This document shows positions 1 to 8,356 of a stretch of DNA of 64,000 nucleotides, piece after piece. The notes beneath the pieces were generated by a model, which saw nothing but the letters and a program-made list of their open reading frames with translations, was not told where the DNA came from and searched no databases. The stretch spans positions 1-64,000 of the forward strand of contig CAWFZK010000034.1 in assembly GCA_963820315.1 (NCBI GenBank), given 5' to 3'. Source of the DNA: JACVRW01 sp963820315 (GTDB taxonomy: Bacteria > Actinomycetota > Thermoleophilia > Solirubrobacterales > Thermoleophilaceae). The translations under genes and the position numbers were made by a program. Numbering within the stretch: position 1 is the stretch's first letter; each line of letters starts with the position of its first letter.

Positions 1-68
1 CCGGAAAGCCGCCGCCATGTTGTACTCGCACGGACGCGGGGAACCCTCCTACGGGGCCGCTCATAGCC

Positions 69-2519
69 ATGCCCGAGCCGCCGACGCCCATCACAAGCCA
101 AGCCGCTGCGCGCGGTCGTCGTTTCCTGCGCAAGAACGACTCGGGCACGGTCGAGGCTCCGCCGACGGGCGTCTGGCAGGCCCAGCCGGGCGCCGCGCCC
201 CCGCCTCCACCGCGGCGCAAGCCGAGGCTGAAGAAGCTGCGGCTCGCGTTCATCCTGCTCGGCATCTCGCTGCTCGCGCTCGTGTCGACGGTCTTCGGGA
301 TGCTGATGGCGGTGGCGAGCGACCTGCCGTCGCTCGAGAACCGCGCCGAGTACCGGGCCGCGCGCAACTCGACCCTCTATTCCGACGGGCCCGGCTGCCG
401 GCGGCCCGGCAAGGACGCCTGCCAGATCGCCACGCTGGCCGGGAACCAGAACCGCATCCTGCTCGAGGAGGGCGAGATCTCGCCCAACCTCAAGAACGCC
501 GTCATCGCGATCGAGGACCGGCGCTTCTACGAGCACGACGGCGTCGACTACACCGGCATCGGCCGCGCACTCGTCCAGGACGTGCTGAAGCGGCGCGCCG
601 CGCAGGGCGGCTCGACGATCACCCAGCAGTTCGTCAAGAACGCGCTGGCGGCACAGGGGAACCGCTCGGTGTTCCAGAAATTGCGCGAGTCGGCGCTCGC
701 CTATCACCTCGAGCGCCAATGGCCGAAGGACAAGATCCTCACCCAGTACCTCAACACGGTGTATTTCGGTAACGGCGCCTATGGCATCGAGGCGGCCGTC
801 CGCACCTACTTCGGCGACGGCGACGAGCCCGAGGAGCAGCAGGATGCCGCCACCTCGGGCGTGCAGTATGCGCCGCCCACACTGACCGACGAGCCAGAGG
901 ACCCGAACGCGCGCTACGCGCAGGACGTGACGCCCTCGGAGGCGGCTCTGCTCGCCGGGATGATCTCCTCGCCGAGCATGTACGACCCGCTCGAGAACCC
1001 GCGCAACGCACTGCAGCGTCGCAATCTCGTGCTGCAGCGCATGTACGAGCAGGACATGATCACGCGCGCGCAGTACCAGGACTCGATCCACCAGTCGATC
1101 CCCGACGAGGACGAGGTCGATCCGCCCGACTCGGAGTCGGAGCAGCCCTATTTCACGAGCTGGATGACGCAGCAGCTCGTCGACCGCTACGGCCCCGGGC
1201 TCGTGTTCGGCGGCGGCATGAAGATCAAGACCACGATCGACCCGGAGCTGCAGGCGGCGGCCGAGCAGGCCGTGGCGGGCAGGCTCGCCGGGATCGGCCC
1301 CGACGCCTCGCTCGTCGCGATCGAGAACAAGACGGGCGAGGTCAAGGCGATGGTCGGCGGCTCGAACTTCGACGCGCGGCCCTTCAACCTCGCGACCAAC
1401 GGGCATCGCCAGCCCGGCTCCTCGTTCAAGCCGTTCATCCTGGTGCGCGCGCTCGCCGACGGCATCGACCCGAACAGCACCTGGGCCTCGGCCCCCAAGC
1501 AGCTCCCCTTCCGCGGCGAGAAGGGGCCCGAGCTCTTCAAGGTGTCCAACTACGAGGATTCGTACCTCGGCGCCGCCTCGCTGTGGTCCGCGACGGCGAC
1601 CTCGGACAACTCCGTGTTCGCCGAGCTCGGCATGGAGGTCAAGCCAAAGCGCGTCGCGCGGCTCGCCAACCGGATGGGCATCCGCACGGAGCTGTCGACG
1701 AACCCCGCCATGCTGCTCGGCGGCCTCGAGGAGGGCGTGACGCCGCTCGAGATGGCGTACGCCTATTCGACGATTGCCAACGAGGGTGAGCGCGTCTCCG
1801 GCACGCTCGCGCCCAACTCGACCGGCCCGGTGGCGTTCGAGGAGGTCGACTCTGACCGGCGCGGTATCGAGGCCAAGAACGAGGTCGTGCGCGAGCGCGT
1901 CTTCCCCGCCTCGGTGGGCGCGACCGCCAAGGAGATGCTGCACCTGGTCGTGACGAGCGGCACCGGCAAGTCCGCGCAGGTCGGCGACGAGTACCTGTGG
2001 GGCAAGACCGGCACGACCGAGAACTACGGCGACGCCTGGTTCGCGGGCGGCAACGAGGACATCTCGGTTGCGATCTGGGTCGGCTACGCGGACGGGCTGC
2101 AGCCGATGGAGTACGAGCACGCCGGCGGGCCGGTCGCGGGCGGCACCTTCCCCGCCGAGATCTTCCACGACTTCATGGGCATGTGGCTCGAGATGAAGGC
2201 TGAGCGCGACGCCGCCCGGGCGGCCAGGAGCGGGGACGACGAGGACGGCGACGAGACGACGCTGCCCGCCGTGCCGGTGGCGCCCACCGAGGTCGTGCCG
2301 ACCGAGCCCTCGGCCCCGACCGAGACCGCGCCCGAGACGCCCACGCCCGACCAGGGCACCGGCGGCGAGGAGGCCCCCGCCGCGCCGGCGCCGGAGGCGC
2401 CGGCGCCGGCCCCCGCCCCCACGCCCGCTCCGGCGCCTACGACGCCGCCCGCCACCCCGCCACCGACCGGCGGCGGGACAGGTGGCGGCACCGGCGCCGT
2501 CCCGGGCGCCAGTCCCTAG
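69..2519 (+). CDS. Class A penicillin-binding protein (transglycosylase/transpeptidase)
   Basis: This bifunctional peptidoglycan synthase polymerises lipid II and cross-links stem peptides outside the cytoplasmic membrane. A basic cytoplasmic segment is followed by one membrane anchor at about residues 55-85. The GT51 glycosyltransferase domain shows EDRRFYEHDG near residue 150 and GGSTITQQF near 180. The transpeptidase domain has the SxxK nucleophile motif (SSFK, about 450), an SDN motif (about 515) and KTGT (about 646). The last 75 residues are a Pro/Ala/Thr/Gly tail, typical of actinobacterial PBPs and probably running through the wall. At 816 residues the length is normal. The ATG at 69 gives the expected short cytoplasmic N-terminus. 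Its stop TAG shares a CTAG with the stop of the convergent glycosylase gene. Confidence 0.95.
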   Translation: MPEPPTPITSQAAARGRRFLRKNDSGTVEAPPTGVWQAQPGAAPPPPPRRKPRLKKLRLAFILLGISLLALVSTVFGMLMAVASDLPSLENRAEYRAARNSTLYSDGPGCRRPGKDACQIATLAGNQNRILLEEGEISPNLKNAVIAIEDRRFYEHDGVDYTGIGRALVQDVLKRRAAQGGSTITQQFVKNALAAQGNRSVFQKLRESALAYHLERQWPKDKILTQYLNTVYFGNGAYGIEAAVRTYFGDGDEPEEQQDAATSGVQYAPPTLTDEPEDPNARYAQDVTPSEAALLAGMISSPSMYDPLENPRNALQRRNLVLQRMYEQDMITRAQYQDSIHQSIPDEDEVDPPDSESEQPYFTSWMTQQLVDRYGPGLVFGGGMKIKTTIDPELQAAAEQAVAGRLAGIGPDASLVAIENKTGEVKAMVGGSNFDARPFNLATNGHRQPGSSFKPFILVRALADGIDPNSTWASAPKQLPFRGEKGPELFKVSNYEDSYLGAASLWSATATSDNSVFAELGMEVKPKRVARLANRMGIRTELSTNPAMLLGGLEEGVTPLEMAYAYSTIANEGERVSGTLAPNSTGPVAFEEVDSDRRGIEAKNEVVRERVFPASVGATAKEMLHLVVTSGTGKSAQVGDEYLWGKTGTTENYGDAWFAGGNEDISVAIWVGYADGLQPMEYEHAGGPVAGGTFPAEIFHDFMGMWLEMKAERDAARAARSGDDEDGDETTLPAVPVAPTEVVPTEPSAPTETAPETPTPDQGTGGEEAPAAPAPEAPAPAPAPTPAPAPTTPPATPPPTGGGTGGGTGAVPGASP

Positions 2520-3112
2520 GCGGCGCGCCGCGGGCGCATCGCCGCCGGCCACGGGCGCGAGACGTGGCCGCTGTCCGCGTCGCAGAAGCGCCACGGCAGG
2601 TCGACCGCCTTCGTGATCCCGATGCGCTCGCCGAGCACGATTCGCGGCGGTCGCGCGGCGGGCTCCCGCCCGTGCACCTCGATCGGGCCGTCGACGAGCG
2701 AGCTGCCGTTCAGCTCGAGGTCGATTCCGAGCGCCTGGGTCAGCTTGCCGGGGCCCGAGCAGAGGTCCTCGTAGCGTTCCAGGCCGCGCCGGGCACGCAT
2801 CAGCTCGATACCGTCGAGCGGCTCGAGCGCCCTGATCAGCACCGCGGCGCCGACGCCCTCGATCTCCGCCACCGCGTTCAGCAGCGAGTGCACGCCGTAG
2901 GAGAAGTACACGTAGGCCCGCCCGGGCGGGCCGAACAGCGTGCTCGTGCGGTTCGTGACCCCCGCGTGCGCGTGGCAGGCCGCCTCGTCCATGTGGTAGC
3001 TCTCGGTCTCGACGATGCGCCCCGCGGCGCCACCATGGCGCACGGTGCAGCCGATCAGGTCACGCGCGACGTCGTGGACCGAGCGGGCGTAGAAGTCGCG
3101 CCCGAGGCTCAA
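2516..3112 (-). CDS. DNA-3-methyladenine glycosylase (AAG/MPG family)
   Basis: This base-excision repair enzyme removes alkylated purines such as 3-methyladenine. The 198-residue protein has the family features: the catalytic glutamate in IVETESYH near residue 35, the YFSYGVHSLLN segment that shapes the base pocket, and CSGPGKLTQALGI. I place the start at the TTG at 3112, which overlaps the argH stop as TTGA. The open frame continues upstream to 3208, but that part lies inside argH and is Arg/Pro-rich without family similarity. Translation is probably coupled to argH. The stop TAG overlaps the PBP stop in a shared CTAG. No other candidate family fits. Confidence 0.92.
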   Translation of the reverse strand: MSLGRDFYARSVHDVARDLIGCTVRHGGAAGRIVETESYHMDEAACHAHAGVTNRTSTLFGPPGRAYVYFSYGVHSLLNAVAEIEGVGAAVLIRALEPLDGIELMRARRGLERYEDLCSGPGKLTQALGIDLELNGSSLVDGPIEVHGREPAARPPRIVLGERIGITKAVDLPWRFCDADSGHVSRPWPAAMRPRRAA

Positions 3113-4482
3113 GGCTCCGCCTCGGCGAGCACGTGGCGCGCCTGCGCCAGCTGGTCGCGGACGCGGGCGAGCGCGGTGCCGCCGGTCGAGACCTTGGACT
3201 CGAGCCACGCGCCCTGCTCGAGGAGCTCGTAGTAGCGCGGCGAGTCGAGCTGCGGCGCCAGCTCCGCGAGCTCCTCCGGGCTCAGCTCCGAGAGCTGCTT
3301 GCCGCGCTCGACCGCCGCGCGCACGATCCCGCCGACGATGCCGTGCGCCTCGCGGAAGGGCACGCCCTCGCGCACGAGGTGGTCGGCGATGTCGGTGGCG
3401 GCGATGAACTCGTCGGACGCCGCCTCGGCCATCCGCTCGCGGTTGAAGCGGATCTCGCCGAGCATCTCGCTCGCCACCCGCAGCGACAGCTCGACCGTGT
3501 CGGTGGCGTCGAAGAGCCCCTCCTTGTCCTCCTGGAGGTCCTTGTTGTAGGTCAGCGGCAGCCCGTGGAGGACCCCGTGGAGGCCGACGAGCCGGCCGGC
3601 GACCCGCGGCGACTTCGCGCGCAGCAGCTCCGCGGCGTCCGGGTTCTTCTTCTGCGGCATCAGGCTCGACCCCGACGAGAAGGCGTCCGAGACCTCGCAG
3701 AAGCCGAACTCCTGGCTCGACCAGAGCACGATCTCGCCGCCCAGCTGCGACAGGTGGGTCGTGCAGGTCGCCGCCGCCGAGAGGTAGTCGAGCACGAAGT
3801 CGCGGTTGGAGACGGCGTCGAGCGAGTTCTCGGCGACGCCGCCGAAGCCGAGCTCCTGGGCGACGAACATGCGGCTCGTGTCGAAGTTGACGCCGGCGAG
3901 TGCGCCCGCGCCGAGCGGCAGGTCGTCCGTCGCCGTCATGCAGAAGTTGAAGCGCTGGAGGTCGCGCCGGAACTTCCAGAAGTACGCCATCAGGTGGTGT
4001 GAGAGGTAGACCGGCTGCGCGCGCTGCAGGTGCGTGTAGCCCGGCAGCGGCCAGTCGAGGTGGTCCTCGGCGAGCCGCACGAGGGTCGCCATCAGCTCGC
4101 GCAGCAGCCCGCGCGCCTCGAGGCTGTGCGCGCGCACGAACATGGCGACGTCGGTGGCCACCTGGTCGTTGCGCGAGCGCGCGGTGTGGAGCTTCGCGCC
4201 CGCCGGCCCGACGAGCTCGGTGAGGCGCCGCTCGATCGCCATGTGGATGTCCTCGTCCTGCTCCTGGACGACGAACAGGTCCGCCTCGATCTCCTTGCGC
4301 ACCTCGTCGAGCCCGCGCTCGATGTCGGCGAGGTCGTCCTCGCCGATGATGCCCGTGCGGGCGAGCATCCGCGCGTGTGCCAGCGACTGCTCGAGGTCGT
4401 AGGGAGCCAGCCGGTAGTCGAACGGGATCGACGTGTTGAGCGCCTGGAAGAGCGGATCCTGGGGATCGCGGAAGCGGCCCAT
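3109..4482 (-). CDS. argH: Argininosuccinate lyase
   Basis: This is the last enzyme of arginine synthesis. It splits argininosuccinate into arginine and fumarate as a cytosolic homotetramer. The 457-residue protein carries TARSRNDQVATD near residue 108 and the fumarase/aspartase signature GSSLMPQKKNPD near 268-279, whose serine is the catalytic loop residue. The ATG at 4482 gives the standard N-terminus; the open frame beyond it lies in the divergent GNAT gene. No other arg gene is nearby, so argH is separated from the rest of the pathway and is instead coupled to a DNA glycosylase. A TAGACT hexamer lies 10 bases before the start. Confidence 0.97.
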   Translation of the reverse strand: MGRFRDPQDPLFQALNTSIPFDYRLAPYDLEQSLAHARMLARTGIIGEDDLADIERGLDEVRKEIEADLFVVQEQDEDIHMAIERRLTELVGPAGAKLHTARSRNDQVATDVAMFVRAHSLEARGLLRELMATLVRLAEDHLDWPLPGYTHLQRAQPVYLSHHLMAYFWKFRRDLQRFNFCMTATDDLPLGAGALAGVNFDTSRMFVAQELGFGGVAENSLDAVSNRDFVLDYLSAAATCTTHLSQLGGEIVLWSSQEFGFCEVSDAFSSGSSLMPQKKNPDAAELLRAKSPRVAGRLVGLHGVLHGLPLTYNKDLQEDKEGLFDATDTVELSLRVASEMLGEIRFNRERMAEAASDEFIAATDIADHLVREGVPFREAHGIVGGIVRAAVERGKQLSELSPEELAELAPQLDSPRYYELLEQGAWLESKVSTGGTALARVRDQLAQARHVLAEAEP

Positions 4483-4492
4483 GCGGGCCGGG

Positions 4493-4511
4493 AGTCTACG
4501 GACCGTAGGAT
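4493..4511. promoter_or_regulatory. Symmetric divergent promoter between argH and the GNAT gene
   Basis: The 37-base gap contains a 13-base perfect palindrome, CTACGGACCGTAG (4496-4508). Each flank of the palindrome forms a candidate -10 element: TAGGAT (4506-4511) pointing to the GTG at 4520, and TAGACT (4498-4493, minus strand) pointing to the ATG at 4482. Both lie 8-10 bases from their start codons, which suggests leaderless or nearly leaderless transcripts. The promoter reading is an inference from sequence. Confidence 0.5.
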
Positions 4512-4519
4512 TCGCGCCC

Positions 4520-5131
4520 GTGCGGGTCCAGGGCGCTGAGGTACGACAGCCGCGGGCGGACGAGGCCCCCGCGGTCGCCCGCCTTCTGCACCTGAGCGCC
4601 GCCGACATGTACGACCGCTTCAGCGGAGGTCGCGAGCGGGCTCTGCGCATGCTCGAGCACGCCTTCGAGACGCCCGGCAACCTCGCCAGCGCCGAGTGCG
4701 TGTGGGTGGCCGACGTGAACGGGGAGATCGGCGCGGCCATGGCGGCGTTCCCGGTCGACGAGGCCCACGCGCGCTCGCGCGCGTTCCTGCGCCTGACGCT
4801 GAAAGGGAGCCCGTTCTGGCGCTGGCCCGGCACGCTGCGGCTCTACCGCGCCGGCGGCCGCGCTTCCCCGACACCGCCCGCCAGCGCGCTCTACGTCGAC
4901 GCGCTGGCGACCGACGAGCACCTGCGTCGCCGCGGCGCGGCCAGGGCGCTGCTCGCCGAGGCGGAGCGCCAGGCCCGCGCGCAGCGGCTGCCCTGCGTCG
5001 CGCTCGACACCACGATGCCGAACAAGATCGCGCGCGCCCTCTACGCGCGCGAGGGCTTCGACGAGGTGGCGTACAGGCCGCCGGGGCGGGGCCTGCCGGG
5101 GTTCGTCGCGCTCGTAAAGCCCGTTGATTGA
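4520..5131 (+). CDS. GNAT-family N-acetyltransferase
   Basis: This is a 203-residue acetyl-CoA-dependent acyltransferase of unknown substrate. The C-terminal half has the GNAT core: the strand ALYVDALATDE, the CoA pyrophosphate loop HLRRRGAARALL (about residue 135), and the NKIARALYAREGFDEVAY segment typical of the last helix and strand. The N-terminal half (MYDRFSGGRERALRMLEHAF) resembles GNATs that have an extra helical lead-in. The GTG at 4520 is the first start codon after the divergent promoter, and TAGGAT lies 8 bases upstream. Antibiotic, amino-acid or protein N-terminal acetylation are all possible; the sequence does not decide. Confidence 0.8.
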   Translation: MRVQGAEVRQPRADEAPAVARLLHLSAADMYDRFSGGRERALRMLEHAFETPGNLASAECVWVADVNGEIGAAMAAFPVDEAHARSRAFLRLTLKGSPFWRWPGTLRLYRAGGRASPTPPASALYVDALATDEHLRRRGAARALLAEAERQARAQRLPCVALDTTMPNKIARALYAREGFDEVAYRPPGRGLPGFVALVKPVD

Positions 5132-5165
5132 TGGCAGCCGGGCGCCAGTGGCACCTGGCCGGTCG

Positions 5166-7137
5166 CTATCGCTTCCGGCCGGCCCGCTTGACGCGCTCGC
5201 AGCGCTTCAGGCGATCCTTGCGGTCGGCCTTGACGCGGTCGCGCCTCCCGGCGCCGCAGTCGATCCGGTCGCGCTTGCGGTTCACGCTGTTGATGACGTC
5301 GTTGCCGGGCCCGCCGGATACGCGCCCCGGCCCCGGGTCCGGCGGTGAGCGTGTCGTTGCCCGCGCCACCGCCGAGCCGGTCCCTGCCCTTCCCTCCGTA
5401 GACGCGGTCGTTGCCATCGCCGCCGTCGGCTCGGTCGTTGCCGTCGCGCCCGTCGAGCCGGTCCGCACCCGCCCCTCCGTAGAGAGCGTCGTTGCCGGCC
5501 TGGCCGTCGAGGCAGTCGTCGCCGAGCTCGCCGAGCAGGTTGTCGTTGCCGGCGCCGCCAAGCAGGCGGTCACCGAAGGCAAAGCCGACGATGCGGTCGG
5601 CGCTCGCGCCGCCCGACCGTGCGTTCGCGCAGCGGCCGGGCCGCCCGTCGACGGCAGCCTGCTGTGCCACCGAGGTGCTGAGGCCGGAGGCATCCTGCAC
5701 CGTCAGCGTCACCGGATAGCTCCCCGGCGCCGGGTACTGGTGCGCGGCCTGGGCCCCGCCGGCGCTCGCGCCGTCGCCGAAGGCCCACGCGTACGAGCTG
5801 ATCCCCTCGCCGTCGGGATCGGTCGCCGTGGCGCCGAGCTGCGTCGGCTCGCCGAAGAACGCGGGGCCGGCGCTGAACGCGGCCGTCGGTGCGAGCCGCT
5901 GGTACTCCTGCGCCCCGATGTCGATGCGCGCGCTGCCGTCGCCGTCGGAGTCGCGCACGCGTGGGTCACCGTCCACATCCGGGTCCTGGTCGGCAAAGAG
6001 CGGGGTCGGGTCGCCCTTGTCGATCAGCGGCGAGTCGAAGCGCAGCCGGTAGTCGAGGTTCGCCGGGTCGATCCAGCGCGGGTCGGCGTTCGAGGTCAGG
6101 TTGGTCGCCCCGGCCGAGAAGGTGCCCCACATTCCCGCGTCCTGGTTCTGGACCTTGGTCCCGTCGTACGACGAGCTGCGGACGATCAGCGTGGCCGGGC
6201 GCGTGGCGGCGCCGGGGTCGCGCCTGAGTGCGGTCACGACGTTGCGGATGACCGCGCCCTCGATGGTCGCCGCGGAGGACCCGGCGGTGACCGAGTTGTT
6301 CGCGCTCGCTTCGATCCCGGTCGAGAACTGGACGCCGCGCCCGTCGATCGTGAGGTTCGAGGCGCTGACTGAGGCGTCCTCGGCCTCCGTGTTGCCGTTG
6401 TTGACCCTGATCCCTGCCCAGAAGCTCTCGTTGCCGTCCGGGTGAGGTGTCAGCAGCACGTTCGATGCCTCGATGTGACCTCCGAAGGCGCGTATCGGCA
6501 GCGTGGCGCGGATGGTGGTGCGCCGGACCTCGAGCATGTCATCGGGAGGGCTGATCCCGATGCCTCCCTGGACGTACGAGTCCTCGACGCGTCCGCCCGC
6601 GAAGGAGTAGATGGCCGAGGCGTTGGGCTTGTCGGTGGCGAGCTCGACGCGCACGCGCTGGAGGAGGCTCCCCGCTTGGGCAAGCATGAAACCGCCATTC
6701 GAGACGCTGTCGAGCGCGGTCGAGACGATCCGGGCGTCAAAGGCGTCAGCGCCGAAGCCGAGGTATATCCCGTCGGCATTGGTGTCGGTGATGCGGGCCG
6801 TGAGCCGGCTGACCGAGCTCTGGCCGTTGTTCAGATAGACGGCGTTGCCCGTGCCGGTGTAGTCGATGGTCGTCGCGCCCAGCCCCGCGCCGACGAGCGT
6901 GACGGGATCGCTGGCGCTGAACGTGTTGGCGGTCGCGAACGTGCCGGGGCCGATGCGGACCACGTCGTGGTCGGTGCCGGCCTCGGCCTTCGTCTGCGCG
7001 TCCTCGAGCGAGATCGCCTGGATGCCGCCGGGCGGGCAGGCCGGATCGGAGAGGCAGATCGTGTCGTCGGCCTGGGCCAGGGCCGGAACCGCGAGGCAGG
7101 CTGCGACCGCCACCAGCCCCGCACGGAGTGAGCGCAT
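5166..7137 (-). CDS. Secreted beta-helix protein with PKD domain and RTX repeats (frameshifted)
   Basis: The start at 7137 gives a clear signal peptide ending ALAQA. Residues of about 30-400 look like a right-handed beta-helix with a CSLREA-like opening and the module DxDGDPRVRDSDGDGxARIDIGAQEYQ near its end. A PKD domain follows (about 415-495, containing SSYAWAFGDG), then calcium-binding nonapeptide repeats of GGAGNDxLxG type (about 520-605). The reading frame is broken near 5325 by one extra base in a C/G run. In the next frame the protein continues with a GGPGND repeat and a DRIDCGAGRRDRVKADRKD module, stopping at 5166. Without correction the frame runs to 5041, into the convergent GNAT gene. 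The reconstructed protein has 656 residues. It is probably a secreted or surface carbohydrate-binding or adhesion protein; no enzyme activity can be assigned. Confidence 0.75.
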
Positions 7138-7196
7138 GGGCCGAGCCTAAGCGCGGTCCCGGCGGGAGTCAGTATCGGCCGGGTCTCGACCTGGTC

Positions 7197-8316
7197 TCAG
7201 CGGCCGATGGCGGCCCGCAGCGCCTCGCACCACGCGCTCGACCTCGCCCTCGGTCAGCTCCGGGTGGAAGGGCAGGGCGAGCGAGCGCCGCGCGACGTCC
7301 TCGCAGACCGGGAACTCGCCCTCGCGGTGGCCGAAGCGCTCGCGGTAGAAGCTCATCAGGTGGATCGCCGGCAGGTAGGGCTTCGAGTCGACGCCCTGGT
7401 CGCGGAGCGCCCGGATCGCCTCGTCGCGGTCCACGCCGCCAGGGAGCTGGACCACGTACACGAACCAGCCGCGCCGCTCGCCGTTCGCGTCGGGGCAGGG
7501 AAGCCCGAGGCCCTCGATGCCGGCGAGCCGCTCGCCGTAGAGCGAGGCCACCCGCGCGCGCCCCGCGAGCAGCTCCTCGAGCCGCTCGAGCTGGGCCAGG
7601 CCGAGCGCGCAGGAGAGCTCGTCGAGCCGGTAGTTGAAGCCGAGCCGGTCGTGGTCGAGCCAGCCCATGTCGGGAGCCCGGCCCTGGTTGCGCTCGGAAT
7701 CGACCCGCTCCTTGACGTCGGCGTCGGGGCAGATGACCATGCCGCCCTCGCCCGTCGTGACCTGCTTGTTCGCGTAGAACGCGAACACGGCCAGGTTGCC
7801 GCGCGCGCCGGCTGGGGTGCCGTCGGCGTGGACGGCGCCGAGCGCCTCACAGGTGTCCTCGACCAGCCAGAGCGCGCGGTCGGCTGCGAGCTCCTCGAAG
7901 CCCGCCATGTCAGCCGGGTAGCCGAAGATGTGGACGGGCAGCAGGCCGGTGGTGCGGTCGGTGACGGCGTCGCCCGCCGCCTCGGGGGTGATGTTGAGCG
8001 TGCGCGGGTCGATGTCGCAGAAGACGGGGCGCGCGCCCTCGTAGAGCAGGCAGTTGGCGGAGGCGACGAAGGAGAACGGCGTCGTCACCACCTCGTCGCC
8101 CCGCTCGATCCCAGCCGCCCGGATGGAGAGGTGAAGGCCGGCGGTGCCGCTCGAGACCGCCGCGGTGTGCTCGACCCCGAGCCTGCGTGCGAACGCCTGC
8201 TCGAACTCGCCGAGCCGGGGCCCGAGCGACAGCCGCCCGGAGCGGAGCGTCTCGACGACGAGCTGCTCCTCGCGCTCGCCGACCACCGGCCGGGCGAGCG
8301 GGATTGGTTTGTTCAT
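7197..8316 (-). CDS. DegT/DnrJ/EryC1/StrS aminotransferase (one-base frameshift near the 3' end)
   Basis: This PLP-dependent sugar aminotransferase is of the kind that aminates keto-sugar nucleotides for surface glycans or glycosides. The ATG at 8316 starts MNKPIPLARPVV, normal for the family. The PLP lysine is in YANKQVTTGEGG (about residue 183), and SSGTAGLHL and VEDTCEALGA are the expected cofactor-contact segments. Near 7224 an extra base appears to shift the frame: the recorded frame ends in an Arg/Pro-rich tail at 7147, while deleting one base gives the usual VVRALRAAIGR ending at the TGA at 7197 (372 residues). It lies just after the leu operon but behind a hairpin, and no other sugar gene is nearby. 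Confidence 0.88.
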
Positions 8317-8324
8317 TCGGCGAA

Positions 8325-8345
8325 GCAGCCGGCTCGGCCGGCTGC
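8325..8345. terminator. Stem-loop at the end of the leu/ilvE/cimA operon
   Basis: A perfect 9-base stem, GCAGCCGGC, TCG loop, GCCGGCTGC, lies between the cimA stop (8357) and the DegT start (8316). There is no T-run, which is common for GC-rich actinobacterial terminators. It is symmetric and could act on either strand. Confidence 0.5.
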
Positions 8346-8356
8346 GCACGATCCCA

